A stretch of DNA of 47,696 nucleotides from Candidatus Sumerlaeaceae bacterium (GCA_019695055.1 JAIBAT010000004.1:1-47696); one strand, 5' to 3'; shown: positions 34,822 through 45,253, counted from the first letter of the stretch. The notes: a model not told the origin generated them from the sequence alone. A program made the numbers and translations.

Positions 34822-36426
34822 ATGAAGGTTTCAAGCAGGGTGGACAGTCTTCTCGGCTCCATGAGCCTTGAGGAGAAAGTCGGCCAGATTTTCATCTTCA
34901 CCTTTGTCAGCCTGAAGCAAGCTGAGCTGGACATGAAATACCACCCGGGCGGCTACGTTCGCATTTATAGCGACGCGCTGACCGTGGCTCGTGAGTCCCG
35001 GGCTCTCCAGGCCAGGGCGAAACTGCCACTTATCATCAGCGCCGATTTTGAGCGCGGTATCGGCTCTACCATTTACGGGGCCATAGACCTGGCAGGAAAC
35101 ATGTGCATAGGAGCAGCCGGAAATGAGGACCTGGCTTTCGCCACCGGCCGGGCCATTGCCGAGGAAGCCCGGGCCATGGGCGTCAACATGAATTATGTTC
35201 CCGTGGTGGACGTGAACGTAAACGAAAATAACCCCATTATTAATATCCGGGCTTTCGGCGGCGACGCGGCCGACGTGGCGCGCATTGGCGTGGCCCTGAT
35301 CAAGGGCACCCAGGCTGGAGGCGTACTGGCGTGCGCCAAACACTTCCCCGGCCACGGGGATACCCACGTCGACTCCCACACGGAAGGCGGCGTTATCGAC
35401 GTGAACCGCCAGCGACTCGAGGAGGTGGAATTACTGCCATTCCGTGCCGCAATCGCCGGTGGCGTGGACTCCATAATGTCGGCCCATCTGCAAATACCAG
35501 CCATAGACCCCGAACCGCTGCCAGCCACCCTCTCATACAAAGTTATGACGGGCCTCCTGCGTGACGAGATGGGATTCCAGGGTGTTGCCGTTTCCGACGC
35601 CCTGGAAATGGGCGCAGTGACCCGGAATTTCCCCCCGGAGATCGCCATCGTTAAAGCACTGAACGCAGGATGCGACCAGTTGATCATGCCCCGCGACAAC
35701 CGCCGTGCAGTGGAGATACTCGCCGATGCTGTCCGCCGCGGTGAAGTTCCAGAATCGCGCCTCGATGAGGCCGTTGCCAGAATCCTCACCATGAAGGAGA
35801 ATCGAGGTCTTTTTGAGGACAAGGCCGATGACTTGACCAATCTTGCTTCCCGGCTTAACACGGCGGAGCATTTCGAGGTCGCGCTCAATACAGCACTCGC
35901 TGGAGTCACGCTTGTCCGAAACGAGAGCAACGTCCTTCCCCTTGCCGGGAATGCGAAAGCCGCCGTTGTGGCGTTCTCCAACTATCAGGACGCCCGATCC
36001 TATTACGCCGAAGCGAAAACGATTGGCGCCCATCTTTCGGATTTCGTCGATGTCACCCGTTTTGTGGATTGCGGCCGGCTTGATGAGCACGCCGTCCACG
36101 AGTTTGGCGCCCGCGAATCTGCAATGGAAGCAGCTTCAAGAAGTGACCTTGTAGTTATTGCGGCTTTCAACAAAGTCATGATCGCCAAAGGCACGGCTGC
36201 TCTTGAGGATCGATTTGTGAAATTCGTAAAGGAGATTCAGGCTGTTGGAAAGCCTGTGGTTCTGATCAGCTTTGGCAGCCCTTACATCATCAAGCAGATG
36301 CCCGATGTGAATGCCTTCGTGTGTGCCTATGGCGGCAGCGAAGCCACCCAGCAGGCAACTGCCAGGCTCATCGCCGGAAAGGCCCCCTTCCGGGGAAAGC
36401 TGCCGGTCTCCGTTACCCTGTCATGA
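34822..36426 (+). CDS. nagZ: Glycoside hydrolase family 3, beta-N-acetylhexosaminidase (NagZ-like)
   Basis: 534 residues. The NagZ-type motif KHFPGHGDTHVDSHTEGG lies at residues 173-190. The catalytic base is the His in its DSH part, as in the Asp-His dyad of this subfamily. The nucleophile is Asp259 in VSDALEMGAV. About 200 C-terminal residues form a GH3_C-like domain, so it is longer than the single-domain enterobacterial NagZ (about 340) and closer to Bacillus-type enzymes. There is no signal peptide, so it is probably cytoplasmic and used in muropeptide recycling by release of GlcNAc. GAGGT lies before the ATG. The symbol is by similarity; another beta-glycosidase activity is possible. 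Confidence 0.85.
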   Translation: MKVSSRVDSLLGSMSLEEKVGQIFIFTFVSLKQAELDMKYHPGGYVRIYSDALTVARESRALQARAKLPLIISADFERGIGSTIYGAIDLAGNMCIGAAGNEDLAFATGRAIAEEARAMGVNMNYVPVVDVNVNENNPIINIRAFGGDAADVARIGVALIKGTQAGGVLACAKHFPGHGDTHVDSHTEGGVIDVNRQRLEEVELLPFRAAIAGGVDSIMSAHLQIPAIDPEPLPATLSYKVMTGLLRDEMGFQGVAVSDALEMGAVTRNFPPEIAIVKALNAGCDQLIMPRDNRRAVEILADAVRRGEVPESRLDEAVARILTMKENRGLFEDKADDLTNLASRLNTAEHFEVALNTALAGVTLVRNESNVLPLAGNAKAAVVAFSNYQDARSYYAEAKTIGAHLSDFVDVTRFVDCGRLDEHAVHEFGARESAMEAASRSDLVVIAAFNKVMIAKGTAALEDRFVKFVKEIQAVGKPVVLISFGSPYIIKQMPDVNAFVCAYGGSEATQQATARLIAGKAPFRGKLPVSVTLS

Positions 36427-36474
36427 CCGAAATCTCCTGTTGAACAGCCAGTCGCATTCTGGCATCTGATTTTC

Positions 36475-36876
36475 ATGCATCTGCCCGATGATGAAGTTCT
36501 CCCGCGCGACCCCAAAAAGCTGGTTCGTGAAGTCGATGCCGCCATCCGGCTCAGCGACATTGAGAAACTTCAGCGTTACCGCGACGCAGTTGAGTCGAAG
36601 TGGTGGGAGTCCGGGTTGGTTGTCCTCCTCTTCATCTCGGGATTTGCTTTCATCATAACCATTTTCAAGCTGATTCCCGGGCAAAACCCGGCCCTCTTCT
36701 GGTTTGTGTTCGGTTGGTTCTTTCTATTCGTGATGGCCGTTGTGGCGTCCATCGAGTTCCTGCTCACGAAAATTCGTGCCCTGAGGCGGCTATACGAAAT
36801 CCAGGCGGCCACGTTGGAAAAACTGGAGAAGGACCTCAAATCGCGTCCACCGGAAAGCCAACAGGATCAGGCCTGA
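36475..36876 (+). CDS. Small membrane protein with two transmembrane segments and C-terminal coiled coil
   Basis: A 133-residue protein with an acidic/basic amphipathic N-terminus (residues 1-42). Two membrane helices lie at about 47-65 and 72-96 with a short loop GQNPALF. A helical Leu/Glu/Lys-rich tail (about 99-122, TLEKLEKDLK) is a likely coiled coil. No family is recognised. There is no good ribosome binding site before the ATG at 36475, and it starts 48 bp after the GH3 gene. Presence is likely because the frame is long, intact and hydrophobic in two clean blocks; function unknown. Confidence 0.65.
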   Translation: MHLPDDEVLPRDPKKLVREVDAAIRLSDIEKLQRYRDAVESKWWESGLVVLLFISGFAFIITIFKLIPGQNPALFWFVFGWFFLFVMAVVASIEFLLTKIRALRRLYEIQAATLEKLEKDLKSRPPESQQDQA

Positions 36877-37020
36877 ACGCCGGTCCACGGGGATTCCCGG
36901 AATTTGCTTGCATGGCTCCCGTGCCATCTTTGTGATGCTTTCAAAGATGGAAGATAATCTTATTTTGCCGGCCAAATGCGCTTGGGGGCGCAGGGCTCGG
37001 CGGTTTCGGGGAGACGTAAA

Positions 37021-38136
37021 ATGATTATTGGGGTGCCCAGGGAAATCAAGAATAACGAATTTCGCGTTGGCATGGTGCCTGCCGGCGTGCGCCAACTGGC
37101 CCGCGCAGGCCACACGCTGCTTGTGGAAAAGCACGCAGGTGAAGGCAGCGGCATCACCGACGAGGAGTATATCGAGGCGGGCGCCAAGATCATCCCCACC
37201 GCCGCCGAGGTTTACGGCGCCGCCGACATGATCGTGAAGGTTAAGGAACCCCTCCCCGTTGAGTATAAGCTCATCAAGCCCTTCCAGATAGTATTTACCT
37301 ACTTCCATTTCGCCTCCTCCCAGGAACTGACCGACGGCATGCTGGAGCGCCGCTGCATCAGTGTCGCCTACGAGACGATTGAAACCCCCGACCGCAAACT
37401 GCCACTACTGACGCCCATGAGCGAAGTGGCCGGCCGCATGAGCATCCAGGAAGGCGCCAAGTACCTTGAAAAGCCCCAAAAGGGCCGCGGAATCCTGCTT
37501 TCCGGCGTGCCCGGTGTGGCTCCGGCCGAGGTTCTGGTCATCGGTGGCGGTGTCGTTGGTGCTAACGCCGCCCGAATCGCCGCAGGATTGGGTGCCATGG
37601 TAACCATCCTGGACGTGAACCTCGACCGTCTTCGCTATCTGGCCGACATCATGCCCGCAAACGTGACCACAGTCATGAGCAATGAGTTTAACATCCGCAA
37701 ACGACTGCGTGATGCCGACCTCGTCGTCGGTGCGGTACTTGTTACGGGTGCACGCGCCCCGCAACTCATCACACGCGATATGCTCAAGGATATGAAGCCC
37801 GGGGCCGTTATTGTGGACGTCGCCATAGACCAGGGTGGATGTGTCGAAACTGCCCGACCGACCACTCACGAGGACCCCGTCTACATTGTAGATGGCGTGG
37901 TGCACTACTGCGTGGCCAACATGCCAGGCGCTGTAGGCCGTACTTCAACCTACGCACTTACAAATGTCACGCTCCCCTACGCCATGAAGATCGCCGAACT
38001 GGGTTTCCCCAAATTCTGCATGGATGACCCCGCGCTTGCCCTTGGTGTGAACACCGTGGACGGAAAGATCACTTATCGCCCTGTCGCCGAGGCGTTCGCC
38101 AAAAAGGGATACACGCCGATTGAGAAATTCTACTGA
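37021..38136 (+). CDS. ald: Alanine dehydrogenase
   Basis: NAD-dependent interconversion of L-alanine and pyruvate plus ammonia, in the cytoplasm. 371 residues from ATG 37021, which has GGGGAG seven bases upstream and gives exactly the usual family length; the in-frame start at 36976 is rejected. Conserved residues fall at expected places: Arg15, Lys75 in VKVKEPLP and His96 in FTYFHFASS. The NAD-binding motif [19 protein letters not shown] begins near residue 167. [10 protein letters not shown] and [11 protein letters not shown] are later signatures. Together with PII and the aminotransferase it fits nitrogen metabolism, but it has its own leader and is not in an obvious operon with either. 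Confidence 0.97.
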   Translation: MIIGVPREIKNNEFRVGMVPAGVRQLARAGHTLLVEKHAGEGSGITDEEYIEAGAKIIPTAAEVYGAADMIVKVKEPLPVEYKLIKPFQIVFTYFHFASSQELTDGMLERRCISVAYETIETPDRKLPLLTPMSEVAGRMSIQEGAKYLEKPQKGRGILLSGVPGVAPAEVLVIGGGVVGANAARIAAGLGAMVTILDVNLDRLRYLADIMPANVTTVMSNEFNIRKRLRDADLVVGAVLVTGARAPQLITRDMLKDMKPGAVIVDVAIDQGGCVETARPTTHEDPVYIVDGVVHYCVANMPGAVGRTSTYALTNVTLPYAMKIAELGFPKFCMDDPALALGVNTVDGKITYRPVAEAFAKKGYTPIEKFY

Positions 38137-38209
38137 TCCGGCCTGTGGAGCCTCGCAACTGAATAGGCTCCGCACTGCTCCGTAGGAAATCAACCGGTCC
38201 CCCTTGCAA

Positions 38210-39364
38210 ATGTCGAACACAGCCAAACCACGCTCCATGGGCGGCATCAAAATATTGGATCGCTATATCTTCCAGGAGTTCGTGATCTCCTTTGTCGCGG
38301 TCATGTCTTTCTGTGCCCTCCTGCTGCTTGTGGCCACAATCTTTGACAAGTTCCAGGACATCATCAAGAACGATGCGCCAATTTCGAAGGTCATTCAGTA
38401 CTTCCTGCTGATTCTGCCGGGTCAGCTGCTTCAGGTCGTCCCCATCTGCGCCATGCTGGGCGTCATCTTCTCCATCGGCTCACTGGCGCGCAACAATGAG
38501 ATCCTCGCCTTCATGACCAGCGGCGTTCCTTCCTTTCGCATTGCCGCCCCTGTGCTGTTTGGCGGCCTGCTCGTGTTTCTGCTGACCGTCGGGCTTGGCG
38601 AAACCGTCGTCCCGAAAATGTCCGCCCGGGCCCACTTCATCGACAAGCGCTACATCCAGGCCAAATCCGAGAGCAAACTTACCACGGAAAAGGACGTATT
38701 CCAGCGCGGCCAGGGAAACAGGATTTACCTGATGAAGGAATACCTGATCCGCGAAAACCGGATGAGCCAGCCCAAGATCTACGACATGAACGAACCCTAC
38801 GACGGCGTTGCCCGCCGCATCGAGGCGGACAGCGCTGTTCTAATCAGCAACGAACCGGAAGAGAACAAATCGGTCTGGACGTTCACCAATCCGCGCATTT
38901 GGACACTCGGCCCGGACGGCAAACTTGAGTCCTACAAGCACTATGAAGGCGAGGTCGAGATCATCCTCGAAAAAGACCTCGCCACCTTCCTTGCCCAGCG
39001 CAAGAATCCCGAAGAAATGAATTTCATGGAACTTCGGGAGCATGTGCGGGGAATGGAGGAGCGGGACCAGCCGGTGAACGAATTCCGGACGGACCTGCTC
39101 AACAAGATCACCTTCCCCTTCGGCACCCTGATCATCATGGTCCTCGGGTTCTCCTACGCCGTGCGGACTCGCAGCGGCACCGTCATGACGGCGTTTGGTT
39201 ACGGTGTGGCCTGGGCTTTCGGCTATTATGCCTTGTCCGCCATTTGCCGCGCGCTGGGCCATGCAGGCAGCCTGTCGCCCTACCTGGCTGTCACTGTCCC
39301 TACGGTAGTCTATGTGTTTATTGCTGCCCGCTACTTCCAGCGCAGTTACCGCTGGTACAACTGA
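38210..39364 (+). CDS. LptF/LptG-family lipopolysaccharide export permease (YjgP/YjgQ)
   Basis: About 384 residues from ATG 38210; ATG 38237 is another possible start, and no strong ribosome binding site is seen. Three N-terminal helices (about 25-50, 62-90, 105-130) and three C-terminal helices (about 300-380) enclose a periplasmic beta-jellyroll at about 140-260. The opening ILDRYIFQEFVISFVAVMSF and the later LPGQLLQVVPICAMLG plus NNEILAFMTSGVPSFRIA are clear YjgP/YjgQ signatures. These permeases extract LPS from the inner membrane together with LptB. Only one copy is here, so whether it is LptF or LptG is open. It implies an LPS-type outer membrane. Confidence 0.93.
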   Translation: MSNTAKPRSMGGIKILDRYIFQEFVISFVAVMSFCALLLLVATIFDKFQDIIKNDAPISKVIQYFLLILPGQLLQVVPICAMLGVIFSIGSLARNNEILAFMTSGVPSFRIAAPVLFGGLLVFLLTVGLGETVVPKMSARAHFIDKRYIQAKSESKLTTEKDVFQRGQGNRIYLMKEYLIRENRMSQPKIYDMNEPYDGVARRIEADSAVLISNEPEENKSVWTFTNPRIWTLGPDGKLESYKHYEGEVEIILEKDLATFLAQRKNPEEMNFMELREHVRGMEERDQPVNEFRTDLLNKITFPFGTLIIMVLGFSYAVRTRSGTVMTAFGYGVAWAFGYYALSAICRALGHAGSLSPYLAVTVPTVVYVFIAARYFQRSYRWYN

Positions 39365-39373
39365 TTCCGCTGC

Positions 39374-40441
39374 TCAGTTAGCGCCGCTGCGATACTCCAC
39401 GCTGGCGCCTGATCCAGACACCTCCTGAAGGAACCGCCGCGCGTTGGCCCCCAGCATCGCCGGCCACGAACGCTCCGCAGTGCGCTCAAAGATTGTCGGG
39501 CTTTCCCCAAGGCCACCGAGCTTTCCCGCGCGCTCCACGGCGTCGTAGTAAGTTCCAATCTGGTCTATGAGCCCGAGTTTTAATGCCTGCTCGCCCGAGA
39601 ACACGCGGCCATCCGCCATTTGACGAAGGGCGGTTTCCGTCTCCGTCGTGGCGCCGGCCTGGGCTGCAATGGTTCCCGTGGTAAAAGCATCGAACTCGAT
39701 GGCGCCGCCCGGCTTCTTCGTCCGTTCCGGGCCAAGAATCGTCACGAAGTCAGCCGGATGATCTGCCATGGCCTTCTCGATCTGTTTGTGTCGCGCGCTG
39801 AGAACCGTCCGCATGAACTGGCGATACATGTCAAAAATCACGTCCTGGATCAGATGCCGTTCTTCGGGCGTCATTTCGCGCAATGGCGAACCGCCATCCT
39901 TGTGCTCACCGCTCTTGATGATTTCCGGCTTCACGCCCACCCGCTTCAGGATTTCCTCGATATTGAAATCCGTCGCTATCACGCCAATGCTGCCGGTGAT
40001 TGTTCCGGCATTGGCAAAGATCTCCTGCCCTGCCACCGCGATATAATAACCGCCGGACGCGGCAACGTTGCCCATGGAAATGATCACAGGCTTTTTGGAC
40101 TTCTCACGCAGGCGAACCACACCGCGATAAATCTCCTCGCTGGCCCCGACGCTGCCGCCTGGGCTGTCAATCCGCACCACCACGGCCTTGACGTGCTTGT
40201 CCTTCCCCATTTCACGAAGGGCTTTGGCAGCCGCGGTCGAATCGTAGATCGGCCCATCCACGCGAACCACGCCCACGGAGTCGCGCAGCGCGCCGATGGG
40301 AAACTGATCGCGCAGCACGAACTTTAGCAGAAGGACTCCAAGGACAACCACGACAAACAGCCTGAACAGAAAGCGGAAACATCCGCCGTCCCGATGCTCA
40401 CGTCGATAACGGCATTTCTCTTCGCGCGGACGATGGTCCAT
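39374..40441 (-). CDS. sppA: Signal peptide peptidase SppA (short form)
   Basis: 355 residues from ATG 40441, which has GGGAGGA a few bases upstream. The frame is open to 40699, but that part overlaps purL and is not used. A membrane anchor lies at about residues 22-43, and the catalytic domain faces the periplasm. The nucleophile is Ser129 in VAASGGYY. The general base by spacing in Bacillus SppA is Lys181 in KSGEHKDGGSP. IDSPGGSVGASEEIYRG and TGSIGVI are also conserved. It degrades leftover signal peptides after export. It follows purL by 34 bp and so may share that transcript; it meets lptF/G tail to tail. Confidence 0.95.
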   Translation of the reverse strand: MDHRPREEKCRYRREHRDGGCFRFLFRLFVVVVLGVLLLKFVLRDQFPIGALRDSVGVVRVDGPIYDSTAAAKALREMGKDKHVKAVVVRIDSPGGSVGASEEIYRGVVRLREKSKKPVIISMGNVAASGGYYIAVAGQEIFANAGTITGSIGVIATDFNIEEILKRVGVKPEIIKSGEHKDGGSPLREMTPEERHLIQDVIFDMYRQFMRTVLSARHKQIEKAMADHPADFVTILGPERTKKPGGAIEFDAFTTGTIAAQAGATTETETALRQMADGRVFSGEQALKLGLIDQIGTYYDAVERAGKLGGLGESPTIFERTAERSWPAMLGANARRFLQEVSGSGASVEYRSGAN

Positions 40442-40475
40442 GATTTCCTCCCGATCCATTGGAATTGCAGTGAAC

Positions 40476-42811
40476 CTATGCCTCGTAGAGCGCAACCGGT
40501 TTTTCCGGCGGGAAAATCGAAACCCTCGACTCGTAGGCATTACGCAGGTGGCCGATGCGAACGCGCAAACCACTCGGTGCGTGGCGGATTCCAAGTTCCG
40601 CATCATGGTTGCCAAGAAGCGGTTCCTGCATCCCGTGCAATTCAGGCCCCACGTGCGCGGCCTCGGCTGCCTGGTCCGATTTTTGAATGGTTTGGCCAAT
40701 CAGGGCAATGGGAAGCCCGTGTTTGCTGCAAAGCTCCTGAATCTGCCGGTAATGGTCCGGCGCAGCGGAAATTAGCACCCGCCCGGGCGTTTCGGCAAAC
40801 ATCTCGACCCGAAGGGCTTCGTTGCCGCGGGCCACGTATCCAAGATCCAGTTCCAAACCAAGTCCCGGCTTGCCAAGGAGCAGACTTTCCACCACCGCCA
40901 CACCAAGACCGCCGACCCCGCAGTCCTGCGCTGAGGCCAGCCATCCGGCATTCGCCGCTGCGACAAGCACCTCAATCACCCGTCGCTCGTGATCCAAGTC
41001 ACAAGCCGGGCACGGCCCGTGAACCTTCCCTGTGCGCCAGCGCACATACTCGCTACCGCCAAGGTCTCGCGCTGGCGGGCCGATGAGGGCGACATCCAGT
41101 CCTGCGGCTGGAAACCCGGCCTTAACCGGCTTCACGTCGCGGTCCAGGCGCCCGACGATCCCGATGATGGGCGTCGGCCAAATGGCACCCTCTGGATTTT
41201 CGTTGTACAGCGAGACATTGCCTCCCGTCACCGGTGTATTGAGGGCTTTGCAGGCCGCGCCGATGCCGCGAACGGCCTCCGAAAGCTGGTAAAAAATCTC
41301 CGGTTTCAGCGGACTGCCGAAATTGAGGCAGTTTGTCACCGCAAGCGGGCGCGCACCCGAGCAGGCCACGTTGCGCGCCGCCTCGGCCACGGCCAGCTTG
41401 CCGCCCTCGAACGGGTCGAGATAACTGTACAGACCGTTGCCATCCGCAGCCATGGCGAGGCTGTGTCGCGAACCATCAATCTTCAGCACACCCGCATTGT
41501 CTCCGGGCGGCGTCAGCGTTTGAGTCTGCACCATGTGATCGTACTGCTCGTAAATCCACCGCTTGCTGCAAATGTTCGGCGATGCCAGGAACTCCAAAAG
41601 CTCGCGCTTCAAATCCGTCGCCGGGCCAAGGTTCGCATTCGCCGCGTCGGGAATGGAATCCATGTACTCGGGCCGCCGCGCCTCGCGCTCATAAACCGGC
41701 GAATTTTCCGACACCTTATCGGCGGGCAACTCGGCCACGAGTTCTCCGCGATGATACACTTTCATAAGACCTGACGCATCCAACTCGCCAAGCACATGGG
41801 CATCCAAATCCCACTTGTTCAGGATGCCGCGCACCTGTTCCAGTTTTGCCGGTTCGCAGATCGCCAGCATACGCTCCTGCGATTCGCTCAGCATGATTTC
41901 ATAGGCGGACAGGTTCGCAGCGCGCTGCGGCACCTTGTCCAAATCCACGCGAATGCCCATTCCGCCGCGCCCGGCCATTTCCGCAGTGGAGCACGTCAAG
42001 CCGGCGGCGCCCATATCCTGCAATGCGACGACTGCGTTGGACTCAATCAACTCCAGCGTCACTTCGAGAATCTTCTTCTCCATGAACGGGTCGCCAACCT
42101 GAACGGCGCTTCGCTTGTCCTCGCTCTCCTCCGTCAGCTCGGTGCTGGCAAACGTCGCGCCGTGGATACCGTCGCGCCCGGTGGCGTTGCCGTAGTACAC
42201 CACAAGGTTGCCAGCCCCGCTGCCGACGGCGCGCGTGATACGGTCCTTCTCAATGACACCCACGCACATGACGTTGACGAGCGGATTGCCGTCGTAGGCC
42301 GGGGAGAAGTAACACTCCCCTCCCACCGTGGGAACGCCGACGGCATTCCCGTAATCCGCAATTCCCTCGATGACGCCCGAAACCAACCTCCGCGTGCGCG
42401 GATTGGCCGGATCGCCAAATCGCAACAGGTCCAGCAGCGCCACAGGTCGCGCACCCATGGTGAAAATGTCCCGCAGGATCCCACCAACGCCCGTCGCCGC
42501 ACCCTGATACGGCTCGAGTGCCGAGGGATGATTGTGCGACTCCATCTTGAACACGATTGCCAGGCGCTCATCGAAATCCACGATGCCCGCATTCTCGCCG
42601 GGGCCCTGAAGGATGTGCGGACCCTCGGTGGGAAACGTCCGCAGCAGCGGTTTTGAATTCTTGTAGGAGCAGTGCTCGCTCCACATGACCGAGAAAATCC
42701 CCAGCTCAACGATTCGTGGCTCGCGTCCGAGAATCTTAAGGATCGTCTGATATTCCTCCGGCGTGATGCCGTGCTCGGCGATGATTTCGGGCGTGATGAC
42801 AACCTTCCCCA

Positions 42812-42812
<1 letters not shown>
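40476..42812 (-). CDS. purL: Phosphoribosylformylglycinamidine synthase, large synthetase subunit
   Basis: ATP-dependent conversion of FGAR to FGAM in purine synthesis; ammonia comes from a separate PurQ glutaminase. 778 residues, slightly longer than the small-type PurL (about 740), which needs PurQ and PurS partners not found here. The N-terminal [22 protein letters not shown] holds the catalytic His region. Next come [44 protein letters not shown] text and [23 protein letters not shown], then [13 protein letters not shown]. The C-terminus has an additional 25-30 residues around the last strand-helix. Its ATG overlaps the stop of the PII gene by one base (TAATG), which implies coupled translation. 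Confidence 0.97.
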
Positions 42813-43201
<389 letters not shown>

Positions 43202-43284
43202 TTAGTGGTTTGTCCGCGCCGGGCGGAGTGAAGCAAAACTTGGTGGCAAAGGGATGACAAACGCAAGCCTTTGCGCGGTGGGGG

Positions 43285-43932
43285 CTACTTCTCCTTGCCC
43301 TTCGCCTTGGTCGCCGCCGGTTTGGCCGGCTTCTCCTCCGGCGGTGGAGCCGGTTTGTAATCCGCGAGGAGGTCGCAGGTCAGCATCACCCGCGCTGCCG
43401 CTCGCTTCTTCGCCGTGGCGCCCGTGTAGTTGATATCCGCGTCAAGGTCGCCCTTGCACTGTGTGCCGCCCGAGGCCGGGGCCGCGAGCTTGAAATTCGT
43501 GATGTAGAGATGCGCCGACGACGTGTACTTGTCGGAATTCACGCCGAAGCCGTTGCCCCTGGTCTTGATGCCAATGTAGTCCACCGATATTCCTTCCAAC
43601 TTGCCGGAAGCCGGCACTATGCGATAGCGTTCGTTTGCGCCGGTGCCATTGTCGAACACCGTGGCGCCCTCGAACATCTTTCGAAAGATCTCCTCGCCAT
43701 CCTTTCCAACCGCATAGAGCTTCAGGTCGGCCGAGGCCGGGGTCTGCAATTCCAGCGCGGTCACCTTATACACCCTCTCCGGGCGCCACGGCTTGAACTT
43801 CTCCGCCTCGGCGGAAAGCGCAGAACCCGACGCGGAAGCACCGGCCTGCTTCTCCTTCGTTGAAACCGGTTGGGCGATGCATTGGGCAACGGCGAGGACA
43901 AGAGCCAAACTGAGGAACCACTGGTATTTCAT
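43285..43932 (-). CDS. Exported protein of unknown function
   Basis: 215 residues from ATG 43932 (AAGG upstream); the frame is open to 44136, but the stretch above lacks start features. The N-terminus is a signal peptide ([16 protein letters not shown]), where the Cys is not in a good lipobox. Residues about 45-190 are strand-rich with an extended [44 protein letters not shown] middle. The tail is rich in Pro, Lys and Ala ([17 protein letters not shown]) and resembles that of the exported protein at 107-874. No family is recognised. It ends 134 bp before the PII gene. Confidence 0.65.
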   Translation of the reverse strand: MKYQWFLSLALVLAVAQCIAQPVSTKEKQAGASASGSALSAEAEKFKPWRPERVYKVTALELQTPASADLKLYAVGKDGEEIFRKMFEGATVFDNGTGANERYRIVPASGKLEGISVDYIGIKTRGNGFGVNSDKYTSSAHLYITNFKLAAPASGGTQCKGDLDADINYTGATAKKRAAARVMLTCDLLADYKPAPPPEEKPAKPAATKAKGKEK

Positions 43933-44106
43933 GAAAACCAAACCTTCTGACGGTGTGTGACGAGTGTACAAGCAAAGCCCATTCCGCATGGCGACATTCG
44001 ACGAATTCAACCGACAAAATGCCCTCATGACAGGCCGACGAGGGGCCCGCTTGCGGAATCTTCGACCGGCCCTACCAGATTCTCCGATCGGCCAATTACA
44101 AGTGCC

Positions 44107-44128
44107 GGGGGGGGAGGGGGAGGGGGGG
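44107..44128 (+). repeat. G-run with quadruplex potential
   Basis: Twenty-two bases made of eight G, A, five G, A, seven G on the plus strand. Four or more GGG runs with one-base loops can be drawn, so a G-quadruplex is possible in the plus strand. It lies about 175 bp upstream of the minus-strand gene starting at 43932. Lengths of such runs are error-prone in sequencing. Confidence 0.7.
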
Positions 44129-44513
44129 TAGTGCATTTTGTTGCAACTCCAATTTTATCAATGATCCTTATGTTTTAGGGGCGCAATTCAACCGGTCCAA
44201 TTGGCAGAATTATGCACACTAAAACCGATCCAAATGCGCGTGAAAGTGCGCCTTTTTGCCCTTCGGGTCTGATCGTCATGTCAAAGAACAAGGCCCGAAT
44301 CCGCGGGGCTACTCCCCTTCCATCTGGCTCCAGGCAAGGATAGCAGAAATGGAGATCGGGTGACTTTAACTGAGGATCGGTGTAGCACGTGGAAAAGGGT
44401 TTGCCTATTCCCTTACAGCCTCTTCCAACCTCCTGTGGACCCTTGACGTAAAGCTGAGGAATTGAAAAAACCACGGGTGGCGAGCGTTGGGAGAGGTAAT
44501 GGACGAACAGAAA

Positions 44514-44586
44514 CCCTTTCCGGACAATTGACCCTGCATTTCAGGGTACAATTGCTGATTCTCGCCTACTCGGAAAGGGCTTTCCG
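44514..44586 (+). repeat. Nested and alternative inverted repeats before a membrane-protein ORF
   Basis: The inner hairpin is CAATTG-ACCCTG (44525-44536), loop CATTT, CAGGGT (44542-44547), one bulged A, then CAATTG (44549-44554): a 12-bp stem. The outer arms are CCCTTTCCG (44514-44522) and CGGAAAGGG (44571-44579), an exact 9-bp match. A third arm CTTTCCG (44580-44586) can pair with the same CGGAAAG across two bases. So CGGAAAG can choose between an upstream and a downstream partner. The element ends 41 bp before the ATG at 44628. No T-run follows. It could be an RNA switch, an operator or a small mobile-element remnant. Confidence 0.7.
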
Positions 44587-44627
44587 ATAGACTTGGTTCG
44601 CCCGATTGCACTACAGATAACAGGAAA

Positions 44628-45074
44628 ATGAGAAATAAAGCACTTAATAATTCCCCGTCGTGGGCTTCGGTTGCTTTCAGCCTAGCCCTTTTCTTTGCAC
44701 TCAACGGTTACGTACTTTACCACCTGCGCTCTTCCATTTGGCTGATTCCCTTCGTGGGTGCCCAGATTTACCATTGTTGGGCAGCTATGAACGCGATGAG
44801 TACAGTAACTCATGTCAGGGCAAACTACCCCTGGCTGGTAAAGGCAGATGTGGCGGATTGGATGATGTTATTAAGTGTCTTTTTGTCGGGTGGTCCGGCC
44901 GACGCATTCATCGCTACTATGTGTCTGGTCCCCGTTGAGCGCGACCTTCTCTGGGTATTTGCGACTGGCAGACGCCCTTCTGTCACTCATCGCACCTATT
45001 TTCGCTACCTTTTCGGAGCGCTTGGCATCCGCTTACGACGTAGATCGCCACGTCGAATCATGGCGCCTCAATAG
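44628..45074 (+). CDS. Putative small membrane protein
   Basis: 148 residues with hydrophobic segments at about 12-31, 36-55 and 74-100, ending in a strongly basic tail (RRRSPRR). AGGA lies close to the ATG. No family is recognised. A second reading frame is open over part of the same stretch, but its translation is less hydrophobic and has no start signal. The gene is bounded by the hairpin element upstream and 179 bp of empty sequence downstream before the convergent P450 gene. Likely real but not certain. Confidence 0.5.
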   Translation: MRNKALNNSPSWASVAFSLALFFALNGYVLYHLRSSIWLIPFVGAQIYHCWAAMNAMSTVTHVRANYPWLVKADVADWMMLLSVFLSGGPADAFIATMCLVPVERDLLWVFATGRRPSVTHRTYFRYLFGALGIRLRRRSPRRIMAPQ

Positions 45075-45253
45075 GTACGTCTACTCGTGACGGCTTAAAC
45101 TGAGATTGGACGACTGCCTACCACTGATTGCCAGTGATTACGGGGAAATCGTAACGGACACGCACCTTAGAATATGGGTTTGATTTATAGACAGCGAAAC
45201 AGGGCCTGAGCCGGAGAGTCCCGATCGCATGGCGAACGCGCTCCCGGGAAGGA

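Larger units (their letters stand above)
43933..44627. other. 695-bp intergenic region
   Basis: There is no convincing gene: the open frames on the minus strand have no recognisable content. It contains the G-run at 44107-44128 and the hairpin cluster at 44514-44586, each listed on its own. The left part should hold the promoter of the minus-strand exported protein, and the right part that of the plus-strand membrane protein. A weak -35/-10 pair, TTGGTT (44593-44598) and GATAAC (44616-44621) with 17-bp spacing, lies directly before the ATG at 44628. Confidence 0.5.

Noticed and set aside
40442..40699. Upstream extension of sppA
   Set aside because: It runs into purL; ATG 40441 has a strong GGGAGGA and gives a normal SppA length.
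41796..42656. 286-codon open frame opposite purL
   Set aside because: purL is unambiguous here; the antisense frame only reflects G+C bias at codon position three.
43262..43275. CGCAA-GCCT-TTGCG repeat as terminator of the exported protein gene
   Set aside because: Only a 5-bp stem and no real T-run on the transcribed strand.
44528..44552. TTGACC/TACAAT promoter inside the hairpin cluster
   Set aside because: The spacer is only 13 bp, too short for a sigma-70 promoter.
44175..44704. Two minus-strand open frames in the 695-bp gap
   Set aside because: No motif or start signal; one runs across the hairpin cluster and into the membrane-protein ORF.
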